Below are positions 1 to 8,599 of a stretch of 64,000 nucleotides of DNA, piece by piece. Each line of letters opens with the position of its first letter. Position 1 is the first letter of the stretch. Under the pieces are notes generated by a model, which did not search any database, was not told the DNA's origin, and saw nothing but the letters and a program-made list of their open reading frames with translations. Made by a program: the position numbers and the translations under genes. Origin of the DNA: Streptomyces sp. Alt3 (GTDB lineage Bacteria; Actinomycetota; Actinomycetes; Streptomycetales; Streptomycetaceae); the NCBI RefSeq assembly GCF_030719215.1, contig NZ_CP120983.1, forward strand, positions 3,410,001 to 3,474,000, written 5' to 3'.

Positions 1-46
1 CCTTCTCCTTACCATGGAGACGCTCTACCGACTGAGCTATTGGGGC
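1..46 (-). tRNA. tRNA-Thr (GGT), 3' part cut by window edge
   Basis: On the minus strand the 5' acceptor strand GCCCCAA begins at 46. It is followed by a D arm (GCTC/GAGC) and an anticodon stem TCTCC/GGAGA enclosing the loop ATGGTAA, so the anticodon is GGT (threonine). The variable loop, T arm and 3' acceptor strand lie outside the window. The identity rests on the anticodon and the canonical stem spacing. Confidence 0.9.
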
Positions 47-57
47 GAGCGAGGAAG

Positions 58-87
58 ACATTACACGGTCTGTCGCCGATCGCCCAA
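58..87 (-). promoter_or_regulatory. Putative promoter of tRNA-Thr
   Basis: On the minus strand TTGGGC (82-87) and TAATGT (58-63) are separated by 18 bp. This resembles a housekeeping sigma-70-type promoter. The -10 element ends 11 nt before the mature tRNA 5' end, so the start site would fall just upstream of the tRNA. Sequence resemblance only. Confidence 0.5.
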
Positions 88-342
88 ATCCGTTTCCGTC
101 GCCCGCTCCGGGACCTCTCCTGCCCCCTTGCGACCCCTGCGGCCGTACCCCTGATCAGGCCCTTGATCAGCCCGTACGCCGACTCCGCGGACAGCCTCGC
201 GGGCCACAGGGGCACCCCTTCCCGCACCTGCCGCACGAGGCCACATTCGTACGACTAATTCGGCCCTCCCTGGAGCGGGACGACCCCACGCCTAGGCTCG
301 GCGCACTCTGCGTGATCTTGCATTTCCTACAGGAGCGGCGCG

Positions 343-1566
343 ATGCCCGAAAACACCGGCGACGCGCCCCCGCTCGTCCTCGGCGGGGCGCGTCTGGCGG
401 ACGGGCGCCTCGTCGACGTGCGGGTCGGTGGACCGCGCATCGAGGCGGTCGGGCCGGCGGGCAGCCTCACCACCCGGGGGACCCGCCTGGACCTGCGCGG
501 TCACCTCCTGCTGCCCGCCCCCGCCGAACCCCACGCCCATGCCGACACCGCGCTGACAGGCACCTCGGGAGGCCCGCCGTCCCACCGGCCCGAGGACGTC
601 AGGCGCCGCGCCACCGAGGCAGCGCTGCTCCAGCTCAGCCACGGGGCCACCGCACTGCGCGCCCACGTGCGGGTCGGTGGCGCCCAGGGCCTCGCCGCCC
701 TGGAGGGGGTCCTGGCCGCCGGCCGTTCCCTGCGCGGACTCACCGAACTCACCGCCGTGGCCGTGCCCCGGCTCCTCACGGGCGTAGCGGGCGCGGACGG
801 TCTCGCCGCGCTCCGGGACGCCGTGGACATGGGCGCGGGCGTGATCGGCGGCCGCCCCGACCTCGACCCGGACCCGGCCGGCTACGCCGAGACCGTGCTC
901 GAACTCGCCGCCGACCGGGGCCGCCCAGTCGACCTGCACACGGACGGCGACGACCCGGCCCTCCTCGCCCGGCTGGCCGCCACGGCGGGAGGCTTCCGCC
1001 CCGGCGTCTGTCTCGGCCCCTGTGCGGGTCTCTCGCGGCTTCCCGGCGACGAGATCGCCCGGACCGCCGACAGGCTCGCCGCCGCGGCCGTGACCGTCGT
1101 CTGCCTCCCCCAGGGCGGTTGCTCCTGCGCCGGGATCCGCGGGACCCCGCCCGTAGGTGTGCTGCGCGCCGCCGGGGTACGGGTGGCCGCGGGCGGCGGG
1201 GCCCTGCGTGACCGCTCGAACCCCGTCGGGCGGGCGGACCCCCTGGAGGCGGCGTACCTGCTGGCCTCGCAGGAGGGCATCGCTCCCGAGAGCGCCTACG
1301 ACGCCGTCTCGGGAGCCGCCAGGGCGGCACTGGGCCTGCCGGGGGTGCGCGTCGAGTCCGGCTCCCCCGCCGAGCTGCTGGCCGTACGCGGGGACGACCT
1401 GGCCGGGGCGCTCTCCCTCGCGTACAGCAGGATCGTGGTGCACCGCGGGCGCGTGGTGGCGCGGACCAGCGCCGTACGCGAGTACCTCGACTCCGGGGCC
1501 GCGGCGGCTGCCCTCGATCTCCCCCGTCAGGGACGGGCCGATTCCGGTTCCGGCGGCGGGCCTTGA
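343..1566 (+). CDS. Cytosine-deaminase-like amidohydrolase, apparently degenerate active site
   Basis: 407-residue protein of the metal-dependent amidohydrolase superfamily, closest in layout to cytosine deaminases. It has an N-terminal beta-sandwich part, the barrel entry motif EPHAHADTAL (the two barrel-entry histidines) and a later LHTDGDDP that keeps one ligand-like histidine. Family positions that should carry the catalytic Glu (HxDE), the next His (SHxxxL) and the metal-binding Asp (GxDN) read HTDG, GPCAGLS and GGGAL here. The normal deaminase chemistry is therefore doubtful. The start is ATG 343 with AGGAG eight bases upstream. The next gene begins 34 bp downstream, so the two are probably cotranscribed. 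It may be a pseudo-enzyme or have a different substrate; the reading frame itself is intact. Confidence 0.8.
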   Translation: MPENTGDAPPLVLGGARLADGRLVDVRVGGPRIEAVGPAGSLTTRGTRLDLRGHLLLPAPAEPHAHADTALTGTSGGPPSHRPEDVRRRATEAALLQLSHGATALRAHVRVGGAQGLAALEGVLAAGRSLRGLTELTAVAVPRLLTGVAGADGLAALRDAVDMGAGVIGGRPDLDPDPAGYAETVLELAADRGRPVDLHTDGDDPALLARLAATAGGFRPGVCLGPCAGLSRLPGDEIARTADRLAAAAVTVVCLPQGGCSCAGIRGTPPVGVLRAAGVRVAAGGGALRDRSNPVGRADPLEAAYLLASQEGIAPESAYDAVSGAARAALGLPGVRVESGSPAELLAVRGDDLAGALSLAYSRIVVHRGRVVARTSAVREYLDSGAAAAALDLPRQGRADSGSGGGP

Positions 1567-1600
1567 GCGCGAGCGGTCCATGCGGCGTACGGTCGGAGAC

Positions 1601-2257
1601 ATGCGCATTGTCATTGCAGGTGGACATGGTCAGATCGCGCTGCGGCTCGAGCGGCTGCTCGCCGCGCGCGGTGACGAGGCGGTGGGCGTCATCCGCAACC
1701 CGCAGCAGGGCGAGGATCTGAGGGAGGCGGGCGCCGAACCCGTCGTCCTCGACCTCGAATCGGCGTCCGTCGAGGAGACGGCGGAGGTGCTGCGCGGGGC
1801 CGACGCGGTGGTCTTCGCGGCGGGAGCGGGCCCGAACAGCGGCTCGGCCCGCAAGGACACGGTGGACCGAGGAGCGGCCGTGCTCTTCGCGGACGCGGCG
1901 GAACGGGCTGGGGTGCGCCGCTACGTCGTGGTGTCCTCCATGGGCGCCGACCCGGACAACCGGGGCGAGGAGGTCTTCGACATCTACCAGCGGGCGAAGG
2001 GCGAGGCGGACGCGTACGTACGTTCCAGGCGCAGCCTGGACTGGACGATCCTGCGCCCCGGGATGCTGACGAACGACGCCGGCACCGGGCAGATCCAGCT
2101 CGCCGTCTCGACGGGCCGCGGCCCGGTCCCCCGTGACGACGTGGCGGCGGTGCTGGTGGAGCTGCTGGACACCCCGGCGACGGCGGGCCTCACGCTGGAG
2201 CTCATCAGCGGGAACAAGCCGGTGACGGTCGCGGTGAAGGACATCGCGGGGAACTGA
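1601..2257 (+). CDS. NAD(P)-binding oxidoreductase-like protein (atypical SDR/NmrA type)
   Basis: 218 residues. A Rossmann fold opens right at the N-terminus with VIAGGHGQIA, the glycine-rich dinucleotide loop, followed by VVLDLE after strand 3, VVFAAGAG after strand 4 and YVVVSSMGAD near residue 105. The late motif WTILRPGML is typical of YwnB/YhfK-type NAD(P)H-binding proteins. These are usually cytosolic sugar-epimerase-like or redox-sensing proteins of unknown substrate. ATG 1601 was chosen because the fold starts there; ATG 1580 in the same frame adds seven residues with no better ribosome site. It probably forms a unit with the upstream amidohydrolase. Confidence 0.82.
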   Translation: MRIVIAGGHGQIALRLERLLAARGDEAVGVIRNPQQGEDLREAGAEPVVLDLESASVEETAEVLRGADAVVFAAGAGPNSGSARKDTVDRGAAVLFADAAERAGVRRYVVVSSMGADPDNRGEEVFDIYQRAKGEADAYVRSRRSLDWTILRPGMLTNDAGTGQIQLAVSTGRGPVPRDDVAAVLVELLDTPATAGLTLELISGNKPVTVAVKDIAGN

Positions 2258-2448
2258 GCCGGGCCGTCCGGACCCGGGCGGCGGCCCGTTGCCCGCCCAG
2301 GGGTGCGGTTTTCCTCAGGTCAGATCCTGTGGAGAGCCGCACACGGACCGGACGGCCTTCCTCATACCGCCGTTGATCCGCGGTTTCTAACGTGGAGGGC
2401 GATCGGGGCACACGCCCCGGACGACGCCCGGCCACTTGGAGACTCCTC

Positions 2449-3111
2449 ATGCATCTCACGTACGCGGCCCCGCTCCAGGAGCCGGCGGGCGGCATCGCGG
2501 GCTGGGCAACCGGCCTCGTCGAAGCCATGGGCGGCCCCGGAGCCGGCCTGGCCATCGCACTGGAGAACCTCTTCCCTCCGCTGCCGAGCGAAGTGATCCT
2601 GCCGCTGGCGGGGTTCGCCGCCGGGCAGGGGGTCATCAGTCTGGCTTCGGCCCTCTTCTGGACCACGCTCGGCTCGGTCGTGGGTGCCGTGGTCCTGTAC
2701 CGGATCGGCGTGGTCTTCGGCCGCGAACGCATGCACGCCATCTGGGGAAGGCTCCCGCTGGTGAAGGCCTCCGACCTGGTGCGCACGGAGGAGTGGTTCG
2801 CGAAGCACGGCACCAAGGCGGTCTTCTTCGGCCGCATGGTGCCGATCTTCCGCAGTCTCATCTCCGTCCCCGCCGGGGTCGAGCGCATGCCGCTGCACCT
2901 CTTCGTCGTGCTGACCACGCTGGGCAGCCTGATCTGGAACTCGGTGCTGGTGCTGGCCGGTTACCGGCTGGGCGACCGGTGGGAGTCGGTGGAGACCTAC
3001 GTCGGGTTCGCCTCCAAGGCCGTGCTGGTCACCGTGGTCGCGGCCGCCGCGACGTTCGTGGCATTGCGTCTGCGTGGCGCCAACCAGGCCCAGCACCGCC
3101 GCAGTTCATGA
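2449..3111 (+). CDS. DedA-family membrane protein
   Basis: 220-residue integral membrane protein of the DedA/SNARE-associated (VTT) family. Visible family marks are ENLFPPLPSEVILPLAGF near residue 40 (the re-entrant acidic/proline segment) and FFGRMVPIFRSLISVPAG near residue 125, with the conserved arginines needed for function in characterised DedA proteins. About five hydrophobic segments follow, ending in a short basic tail. Characterised DedA/UptA/PetA members transport undecaprenyl phosphate or phospholipids across the membrane; which of these applies here cannot be read from sequence. GGAG lies seven bases before ATG 2449. Confidence 0.9.
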   Translation: MHLTYAAPLQEPAGGIAGWATGLVEAMGGPGAGLAIALENLFPPLPSEVILPLAGFAAGQGVISLASALFWTTLGSVVGAVVLYRIGVVFGRERMHAIWGRLPLVKASDLVRTEEWFAKHGTKAVFFGRMVPIFRSLISVPAGVERMPLHLFVVLTTLGSLIWNSVLVLAGYRLGDRWESVETYVGFASKAVLVTVVAAAATFVALRLRGANQAQHRRSS

Positions 3112-3284
3112 CCCGCCCCGGGCGACCGAGGTCGGCGGCGCCGCCTTCGCGCCTCTCCGGGCGATCTTGCTGCGGTCCCACGGCCGTACTAGGATCCGCC
3201 GTCGTGCAGGGGGACACAGCAGGTGTCGTCGCCCGTCGTATCCCCGGTCGGCCCGGGCGGAAAGGCTCCGGAGCGGACGAGGAC

Positions 3285-4427
3285 GTGGACGGCCGGACAC
3301 TCTCGTGGGCACTCCGGGTGGCGGGTGTGCTCCTCGGCTGTACGACCGCCGCGGCCGGACTCCTCGCCTTCCTACTCGCCGGTGTCGCTCTGGGGCCGTT
3401 CCTGCTGTGGCCGCACACCCGGCCAGGGGCGTTCGGCGTTCTCATGGCAGGAGCCCGCAGGCTCGCGGGACTCGAACGGAACCGGAGATCCTTCTTCTTC
3501 GGCGACCGGTTCCCGGAACACTACGAGTCCTGCGACCGGAAGGTCCTCCGCTACCTGGCGGTCCGCGGCAGCACCGGACTGCTGTGCGGTGTGGTGATCG
3601 GACTGCTGGGCATCGGAGCCGTCCTGGCGGGTCTGCTGGTGAGGGGAGCGGTCCAGGGGTCGCTCCGGTGGGGCGAACTGCTGACGCAGTCGCTCCTCGG
3701 CGGTGTGCTGCTCTTCCTCGGCCTCCAGGGGCTCCGCTCGCTCGTCGCCCTGGACTCCCGGCTCGCCCGCGAGAGCTTCGGCCCCTCCGAACAGGAGTTG
3801 CTGCAACGGCGCATCGACGAACTGGCCGTCAGCCGGGCTGCCGTCGTGCAGGCGGTGGACGCCGAACGCAGGCGCATCGAGCGGGACATCCACGACGGGA
3901 TCCAGCAGCGCCTGGTGGCCCTGGCCATGCTGCTCGGCCGGGCACGCAGGGGGCGCGACCCGGAGCAGGCGGACGCTCTGCTGCTCCAGGCGCACCAGGA
4001 GTCGAGGGACGTACTCGCGGAGCTGCGCGAGGTGGCCTGGCGGGTCTACCCCTCGGCGCTCGACGACCTCGGGCTGGAGGAGGCGCTGGGAGGAGTGGCC
4101 GAGCGGTGCGGTGTCCCCGTCCGTACGGAATTCACCGTCCAGGGGCCGCTGCCTCGGCCGGTGGAGACCGCCGCGTACTTCGTGGTGTCGGAAACCGTGA
4201 CCAACGCGGCCAAGCACTCCGGTGCCACGGCCGTCTCCGTGCGTGTGCTGCTCGACAACCAGGTACTCACGGTTCGCGTCCGGGACAACGGCAGGGGCGG
4301 CGCGGATCCTGCGGGCGTCGGTCTCAGCGGTCTGCGCAGCCGGGTGGACGCACTCGACGGCGCCCTGCACATCGACAGCCCCGAGGGGGGACCCACCATG
4401 GTTACCGCGGAGCTTCCATGCGTCTGA
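3285..4427 (+). CDS. Two-component sensor histidine kinase (NarL/DesK-type, HisKA_3)
   Basis: 380 residues from GTG 3285. Two N-terminal hydrophobic hairpins (about residues 8-45 and 95-155) form the membrane sensor. Then comes the phosphoacceptor helix ERRRIERDIHDGIQQRLV with His203, and a C-terminal GHKL ATPase with the N box ETVTNAAKHSGA, the G1 box VRDNGRGGA and the G2 region VGLSGLRSRV. An earlier GTG at 3204 would add 27 charged, Gly/Pro-rich residues; I prefer 3285 because hydrophobic sequence starts right after it, but neither start has a perfect ribosome site. The 3' end overlaps the response regulator gene by 10 bp, so they are cotranscribed and should be partners. The stimulus is unknown. 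Confidence 0.88.
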   Translation: MDGRTLSWALRVAGVLLGCTTAAAGLLAFLLAGVALGPFLLWPHTRPGAFGVLMAGARRLAGLERNRRSFFFGDRFPEHYESCDRKVLRYLAVRGSTGLLCGVVIGLLGIGAVLAGLLVRGAVQGSLRWGELLTQSLLGGVLLFLGLQGLRSLVALDSRLARESFGPSEQELLQRRIDELAVSRAAVVQAVDAERRRIERDIHDGIQQRLVALAMLLGRARRGRDPEQADALLLQAHQESRDVLAELREVAWRVYPSALDDLGLEEALGGVAERCGVPVRTEFTVQGPLPRPVETAAYFVVSETVTNAAKHSGATAVSVRVLLDNQVLTVRVRDNGRGGADPAGVGLSGLRSRVDALDGALHIDSPEGGPTMVTAELPCV

Positions 4428-5062
4428 TGCTCGCCGAGGACTCGACCCTGCTGCGGGAGGGCCTGGTCCGGCTCCTCGTCGAGGAGGGGCACGAGGTTCT
4501 GGCCTCCTTCGGTGACGCGGTTTCCCTGCTGCACGGGATGGAGACGCGGCAGCCGGACGTCGTCGTCCTCGACATCCGGATGCCTCCGACACACACCACC
4601 GAAGGCCTGCGCGCCGCACTGGAGATCCGCGAGCGGTGGCCGGAGACCGGGGTGCTGGTGCTCTCCCAGCACATCGAGCGCCACTACGCGGCCCAGTTGC
4701 TGGCCTCCGGTGCGGAACGAGTCGGGTATCTGCTCAAGGACCGGGTCGCCCAGGTCGACGAGTTCCTGGAGGCGCTGGAGCGCGTCCGGGCGGGCGGCGC
4801 CGCCCTCGATCCCGAGGTGGTCCGGCAACTGGTCATCCGCTCCACGCACGGGGATCCTCTGGGCCGTCTCACACCCCGCGAACGCAGTGTCCTGGAGCCT
4901 CTGGCCCAGGGACTCACCAACACCGCGATCGCGAGGCGACTGCACATCTCGGTGAGCGCGGTGGAGAAGAACCTCAACGCGATCTTCGACAAGCTGGAGC
5001 TCTCGCGCACCACCGGTCACAGCCGACGGATTCTGGCGGTCCTGAGGTACCTGGAGTCGTAG
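4418..5062 (+). CDS. LuxR/NarL-family response regulator
   Basis: 214 residues. The receiver domain (about 1-125) has the acidic pocket LAEDS (Glu7, Asp8), phosphorylation site Asp52 in VVVLDIRMPP, and the conserved lysine in GYLLKDRV. The C-terminal winged helix-turn-helix begins at LTPRERSVLEPLAQG and contains the recognition segment TNTAIARRLHISVSAVEKN. It should bind DNA after phosphorylation by the overlapping kinase at 3285-4427. ATG 4418 lies inside the kinase gene, a translational-coupling arrangement. Target genes are unknown; the DedA gene upstream is a neighbour, not a proven target. Confidence 0.92.
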   Translation: MRLMLAEDSTLLREGLVRLLVEEGHEVLASFGDAVSLLHGMETRQPDVVVLDIRMPPTHTTEGLRAALEIRERWPETGVLVLSQHIERHYAAQLLASGAERVGYLLKDRVAQVDEFLEALERVRAGGAALDPEVVRQLVIRSTHGDPLGRLTPRERSVLEPLAQGLTNTAIARRLHISVSAVEKNLNAIFDKLELSRTTGHSRRILAVLRYLES

Positions 5063-5137
5063 GCGGGGCACGTGACCGCCGCTTCCGCAGCGTGGGCGGC
5101 CGGGTAGCTGCCCGTCCGGCGCCCCCGGACCCGCGGG

Positions 5138-5183
5138 GCGAGGCGTTCCGGTCCGCCGGGGCGAGGCGTTCCGGTCCGCCGGG
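5138..5183 (+). repeat. Perfect 23-bp tandem duplication
   Basis: Two identical 23-bp units, each beginning GCGAGGCGTTCCGG, lie end to end at 5138-5160 and 5161-5183, in the leader of the MFS gene that starts at 5209. No function is evident. It may be a recent slippage event. Confidence 0.9.
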
Positions 5184-5208
5184 GCGTCTGCGGGATAGCG
5201 TCGGCCGC

Positions 5209-6432
5209 ATGGACGGTGACCCTGCCCGCCGAGGTTGGCTCCCCTGCTTTCTCAGCGGGGCCGTGTTCGCCGTGTGCATGGCGGGGACCACTCTGCCGAC
5301 CCCGCTCTACAGCCTCTACCAGGACAAGCTCGGGTTCTCCGAGCTGACGGTGACCGTGGTGTACGCCGTGTACGCCTTCGGCGTCATCGGGGTGCTGCTG
5401 CTGGCGGGGAACGCCTCCGACGCTGTCGGCAGACGCCCCGTGCTGATCTGGGGCCTGGTCTGCGCGGCGGCGAGCGCCGTCTGCTTCCTGTGCGCCACCG
5501 CTCTCGGCTGGCTCTACGCGGGACGGCTCCTGTCGGGCCTGTCGGCCGGGCTGTTCACCGGGGCGGCCACCGCGTACGTCATGGAGCTGGCGCCCGGCAA
5601 GGGCTCGCCCCGGGCCTCGCTCGTGGCGACGGCGGCCAACATGGGCGGTCTGGGCTGCGGGCCGCTGCTCGCCGGGGTCCTCGCCCAGTACGCCCCCTGG
5701 CCGCTGTACCTGCCCTTCGTCGTGCACCTGGCGCTGCTGGCCGTTTCGGCGGCCGTCCTCCTGGGCCTGCGGGAAACCGTGCGCGAGCGGCGGCCGTTGA
5801 GCACCGTCCGCCCGCAGAGGCCGGGGCTGCCGCCCGAGGTCAGGGCGGTGTTCAGGCCCGCGGCACTCGCCTCCTTCGTCGGCTTCGCACTGTTCGGGGT
5901 GTTCACCTCGGTCAGCCCGGCGTTCCTCTCCCAGTTCCTGGACGTGGACAACCACGCGGTGAGCGGACTGATCGTCGCGCTGGCCTTCTTCGCCTCGATC
6001 GCCGGGCAGTCGGCGGTCGGCCGGATCGGCGAGCGCCGGTCGCTGCCGCTCGGCTGCGCGGGCCTCCTCGGCGGACTGGCTCTGCTCGCGGGTGCCTTGT
6101 GGTGGCAGCTGCTGCCCCTGGTGGTCCTGAGCGCGGTCCTCGGCGGCGCGGGCCAGGGGCTGGCCTTCAGGGCGGCCCTGGCCCAGGTGGCAGCCGCCTC
6201 GCCGGCGGACCGGCGGGCAGCGGTGATCTCGACGCTGTTCGTGGTGGCGTACGCGGGCATCTCACTGCCGGTGATCGGCGTCGGCATCCTGTCCGGCCAC
6301 ATCGGCCTCCAGGACGCGGGGCTGGTCTTCATCGCCTGCATGGCGGTCCTGGTCACATGCGCCGGGGTCTACCTGCTGCGGAGCTCTTCACCGCCTTCCG
6401 GCGACCCCACCACGTCGAGTTCGGCTCCATGA
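5209..6432 (+). CDS. MFS transporter (drug-efflux type)
   Basis: 407 residues with about twelve hydrophobic helices. The loop after helix 2 carries the MFS motif-A variant GNASDAVGRRPVLIW, and helix 4 has GRLLSGLSAGLFTGAA. The size and the first-helix sequence TLPTPLYSLYQ fit drug:proton antiporters of the 12-helix class. It acts in the cytoplasmic membrane; the substrate is unknown. ATG 5209 is at the natural N-terminus just before the first helix, but no strong ribosome site is visible and the leader contains a 23-bp tandem duplication. The gene stands alone, 146 bp after the response regulator. Confidence 0.88.
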   Translation: MDGDPARRGWLPCFLSGAVFAVCMAGTTLPTPLYSLYQDKLGFSELTVTVVYAVYAFGVIGVLLLAGNASDAVGRRPVLIWGLVCAAASAVCFLCATALGWLYAGRLLSGLSAGLFTGAATAYVMELAPGKGSPRASLVATAANMGGLGCGPLLAGVLAQYAPWPLYLPFVVHLALLAVSAAVLLGLRETVRERRPLSTVRPQRPGLPPEVRAVFRPAALASFVGFALFGVFTSVSPAFLSQFLDVDNHAVSGLIVALAFFASIAGQSAVGRIGERRSLPLGCAGLLGGLALLAGALWWQLLPLVVLSAVLGGAGQGLAFRAALAQVAAASPADRRAAVISTLFVVAYAGISLPVIGVGILSGHIGLQDAGLVFIACMAVLVTCAGVYLLRSSSPPSGDPTTSSSAP

Positions 6433-6499
6433 GGGAGCGGCCGAGCGTGAACCTGCCGCGCAGAAGGAACAACAGGGATCGAGAGGCTGGAGTCACCAG

Positions 6500-7336
6500 G
6501 TGACCCGAACCGAGGAGACCGCCGACGGGGCGGGGCCGTTCACGACCCGGCTGACCTGGCGCCTCAACGACGGAAGCACCGCCGTCTGGGAATCACGGCG
6601 GGCACGCAAGCGCGGCCTGCTCAGTGTCAGGGCCGCGGGTGAGACGGAGGCCCGGTCACGGAGCGCGGACACCGCGTCGGTGGGCCGCCTCCGCACGCTC
6701 AATGCCGTCGCCGCCGGTACGTTCGCCGTCGGAGGGGGCCTGTTCGTCCTCGGGGCCGCGGTGGCGCAGTTCGGCCCCGCCGACGCGACGGGCGCCTGGA
6801 TCTACTTCGCCGGCGGCCTGTTCTTCAACGCGGGCGGCTACGCGTCGCTGCTCCAGGCGGTCAACGCCCCCCGCCAGGACAGCACAAGCGCGTCGCTCGC
6901 CACACGGCACTGGAGCTGGTGGAGCTACGAGCCCGGCCGGATCGACTGGCTGAGCACCTTCCTGCTCTTCGTGGGAACGCTGGTGTTCGGCATCAATCTG
7001 GTCGGCTCCCTGCTGCAGGGGCTCTCGGTGCAGCAGGAGAACGGGCTGGTCTGGGCCCCCGATCTGATCGGCTGCACGCTCTTCCTCGTCTCAGGACATC
7101 TGGCCCTGGTGGAGGTCTGCCACGGCCGGCCTCGCGTACTTCCACGGGATCTCGGCTGGTGGATCGTCGCGGTCAACCAGCTCGGATCGGCACTCTTCAT
7201 GGCCTCGGCGCTGGCAGACTTCACGCGCCCCGCCACGGGAAGCGTCCTGAACATCGACATCGCCAACTGGGGCACCCTCACGGGTGCGCTCTGCTTCTCC
7301 GTCGGAGGGGTGCTCCAGTTCTTCGAACGGCCGTGA
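6500..7336 (+). CDS. Membrane protein of unknown function
   Basis: 278 residues from GTG 6500, with GGAG seven bases upstream. The first 65 residues are hydrophilic and Arg-rich. After that come about six membrane segments (near residues 70-92, 98-118, 152-176, 192-210, 224-244 and 258-275). Short aromatic motifs such as HWSWWSYEPGRIDWLS sit between helices 2 and 3. I recognise no catalytic motif and assign no function. The gene ends 24 bp before the terminator of the opposing tRNA-Tyr gene, which may also stop this transcript. Confidence 0.75.
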   Translation: MTRTEETADGAGPFTTRLTWRLNDGSTAVWESRRARKRGLLSVRAAGETEARSRSADTASVGRLRTLNAVAAGTFAVGGGLFVLGAAVAQFGPADATGAWIYFAGGLFFNAGGYASLLQAVNAPRQDSTSASLATRHWSWWSYEPGRIDWLSTFLLFVGTLVFGINLVGSLLQGLSVQQENGLVWAPDLIGCTLFLVSGHLALVEVCHGRPRVLPRDLGWWIVAVNQLGSALFMASALADFTRPATGSVLNIDIANWGTLTGALCFSVGGVLQFFERP

Positions 7337-7359
7337 TCCACGCGCCCGCCCCACGCACG

Positions 7360-7405
7360 AAAAAACCCCGCCCGACCTGGTGTTTAAGCAGGTCGGACGG
7401 GGTTT
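7360..7405 (-). terminator. Rho-independent terminator of tRNA-Tyr, possibly bidirectional
   Basis: Left arm 7363-7379 (AAACCCCG, two bases, CGACCTG) and right arm 7389-7405 (CAGGTCG, two bases, CGGGGTTT) pair around a 9-nt loop with one 2x2 internal mismatch. Read on the minus strand the stem ends in CGGGG followed by six Ts, directly downstream of tRNA-Tyr. Read on the plus strand it could also terminate the membrane-protein gene ending at 7336. Confidence 0.92.
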
Positions 7406-7414
7406 CCCGTCCTG

Positions 7415-7496
<82 letters not shown>

Positions 7497-7659
7497 TGGA
7501 ACGACGCCTCGGATCCCCGCAAGGGCTCCTTGGCGACGACGTAAACGATACCCGATACCCAGGGGTGCTACGCCACCCGGTTGATCAGCACCGGGCGCGG
7601 GCGTGGGTGGCTAGGCTTTGTGCCGTACCCAACGCATACGACGCAAGGAGCCACACGTC

Positions 7660-8148
7660 ATGGCCGACTCCAGTTTCGACATCGTCTCGAAGGTCGAGCG
7701 GCAGGAGGTCGACAACGCCCTCAACCAGGCCGCCAAGGAGATCTCCCAGCGCTACGACTTCAAGGGGACGGGCGCGTCGATCTCCTGGTCCGGCGAGAAG
7801 ATCCTGATGGAGGCGAACGGCGAGGAGCGGGTCAAGGCGATCCTCGACATCTTCCAGTCCAAGCTGATCAAGCGCGGGATCTCCCTGAAGTCGCTGGACG
7901 CGGGTGAGCCGCAGCTTTCCGGCAAGGAGTACAAGATCTTCGCCACGATCGAGGAGGGCATCTCCCAGGAGAACGCCAAGAAGGTGGCGAAGATCATCCG
8001 GGACGAGGGCCCGAAGGGTGTCAAGGCGCAGGTCCAGGGCGAGGAGCTGCGGGTCAGCTCCAAGAGCCGGGACGACCTGCAGGCGGTGCAGGCGCTGATC
8101 AAGGGCAAGGACCTCGACTTCGCCGTGCAGTTCGCCAACTACCGGTAG
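7660..8148 (+). CDS. yajQ: YajQ-family nucleotide-binding protein
   Basis: 162 residues, the usual family length. It begins [20 protein letters not shown] and continues with [11 protein letters not shown] and [10 protein letters not shown], hallmarks of the YajQ/DUF520 family, ending FAVQFANYR. Family members have a duplicated ferredoxin-like fold. Some proteobacterial members bind cyclic di-GMP and act as transcription cofactors; that role is not shown for actinobacteria. AAGGAG is nine bases upstream of ATG 7660, and TAGGCT at 7612-7617 is a plausible -10 box. Monocistronic: neighbours are tRNA-Tyr and convergent small membrane genes. Confidence 0.93.
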   Translation: MADSSFDIVSKVERQEVDNALNQAAKEISQRYDFKGTGASISWSGEKILMEANGEERVKAILDIFQSKLIKRGISLKSLDAGEPQLSGKEYKIFATIEEGISQENAKKVAKIIRDEGPKGVKAQVQGEELRVSSKSRDDLQAVQALIKGKDLDFAVQFANYR

Positions 8149-8247
8149 AACGTTCGCTGCCGTGTGCAGCGTGTCGCGGGCGGGGCGGGGCGTGCCGGGT
8201 GGCGCGCCCCGCCCCGTCGCCGTGTGCGCGGGCCGTGCGGGCGCGGG

Positions 8248-8520
8248 TCAGCGGCGGTCGCGGGAGTTGCCGAAGAGCAGCCGGTAGGCGATCAGCAGCA
8301 CCAGGGAGCCGGCGATGGCGGCCACCCAGGTGGCCGTGTCGTAGAAGTCCGTGCTGATGGGGCGGTCGAGGAACTGGGACGACAGCCAGCCGCCCAGGAA
8401 GGCACCCACGATCCCGATGAGGGTGGTGCCGATGATGCCGCCGGGGTCGCGGCCCGGCAGAAGAAATTTGGCTATGGCTCCGGCCAGCAGCCCGAGGATG
8501 ATCCAACTGATGATGCTCAT
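8248..8520 (-). CDS. GlsB/YeaQ/YmgE-family small membrane protein
   Basis: 90 residues, three hydrophobic segments, with the glycine-rich family signature LGLLAGAIAKFLLPGRDPGG and IIGTTLIGIVGAFLGGWL. These transglycosylase-associated-type proteins are small stress-induced inner-membrane proteins of unclear biochemical function. The start at ATG 8520 begins MSIISWIILG, the normal N-terminus. It lies 79 bp downstream of the yccF-like gene on the same strand and could be read from the htpX promoter. Confidence 0.88.
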   Translation of the reverse strand: MSIISWIILGLLAGAIAKFLLPGRDPGGIIGTTLIGIVGAFLGGWLSSQFLDRPISTDFYDTATWVAAIAGSLVLLIAYRLLFGNSRDRR

Positions 8521-8599
8521 GTTCGCGTTCCTACCCGTCGCTTGTTCCTGCAAGCCAAGACGCCTGCGTGGGCGGGTGGGTTGCGGCCGGGCCGTCCCG

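Noticed and set aside
292..1627. Long open frames on the minus strand opposite the amidohydrolase gene
   Set aside because: They are Arg/Pro/Gly-rich mirror readings caused by high GC at third positions, without family motifs or ribosome sites.
3204..3284. Upstream GTG as the start of the first kinase
   Set aside because: Kept only as an alternative: the extra 27 residues are Gly/Arg/Asp-rich with no predicted structure, and the membrane helix begins right after GTG 3285.
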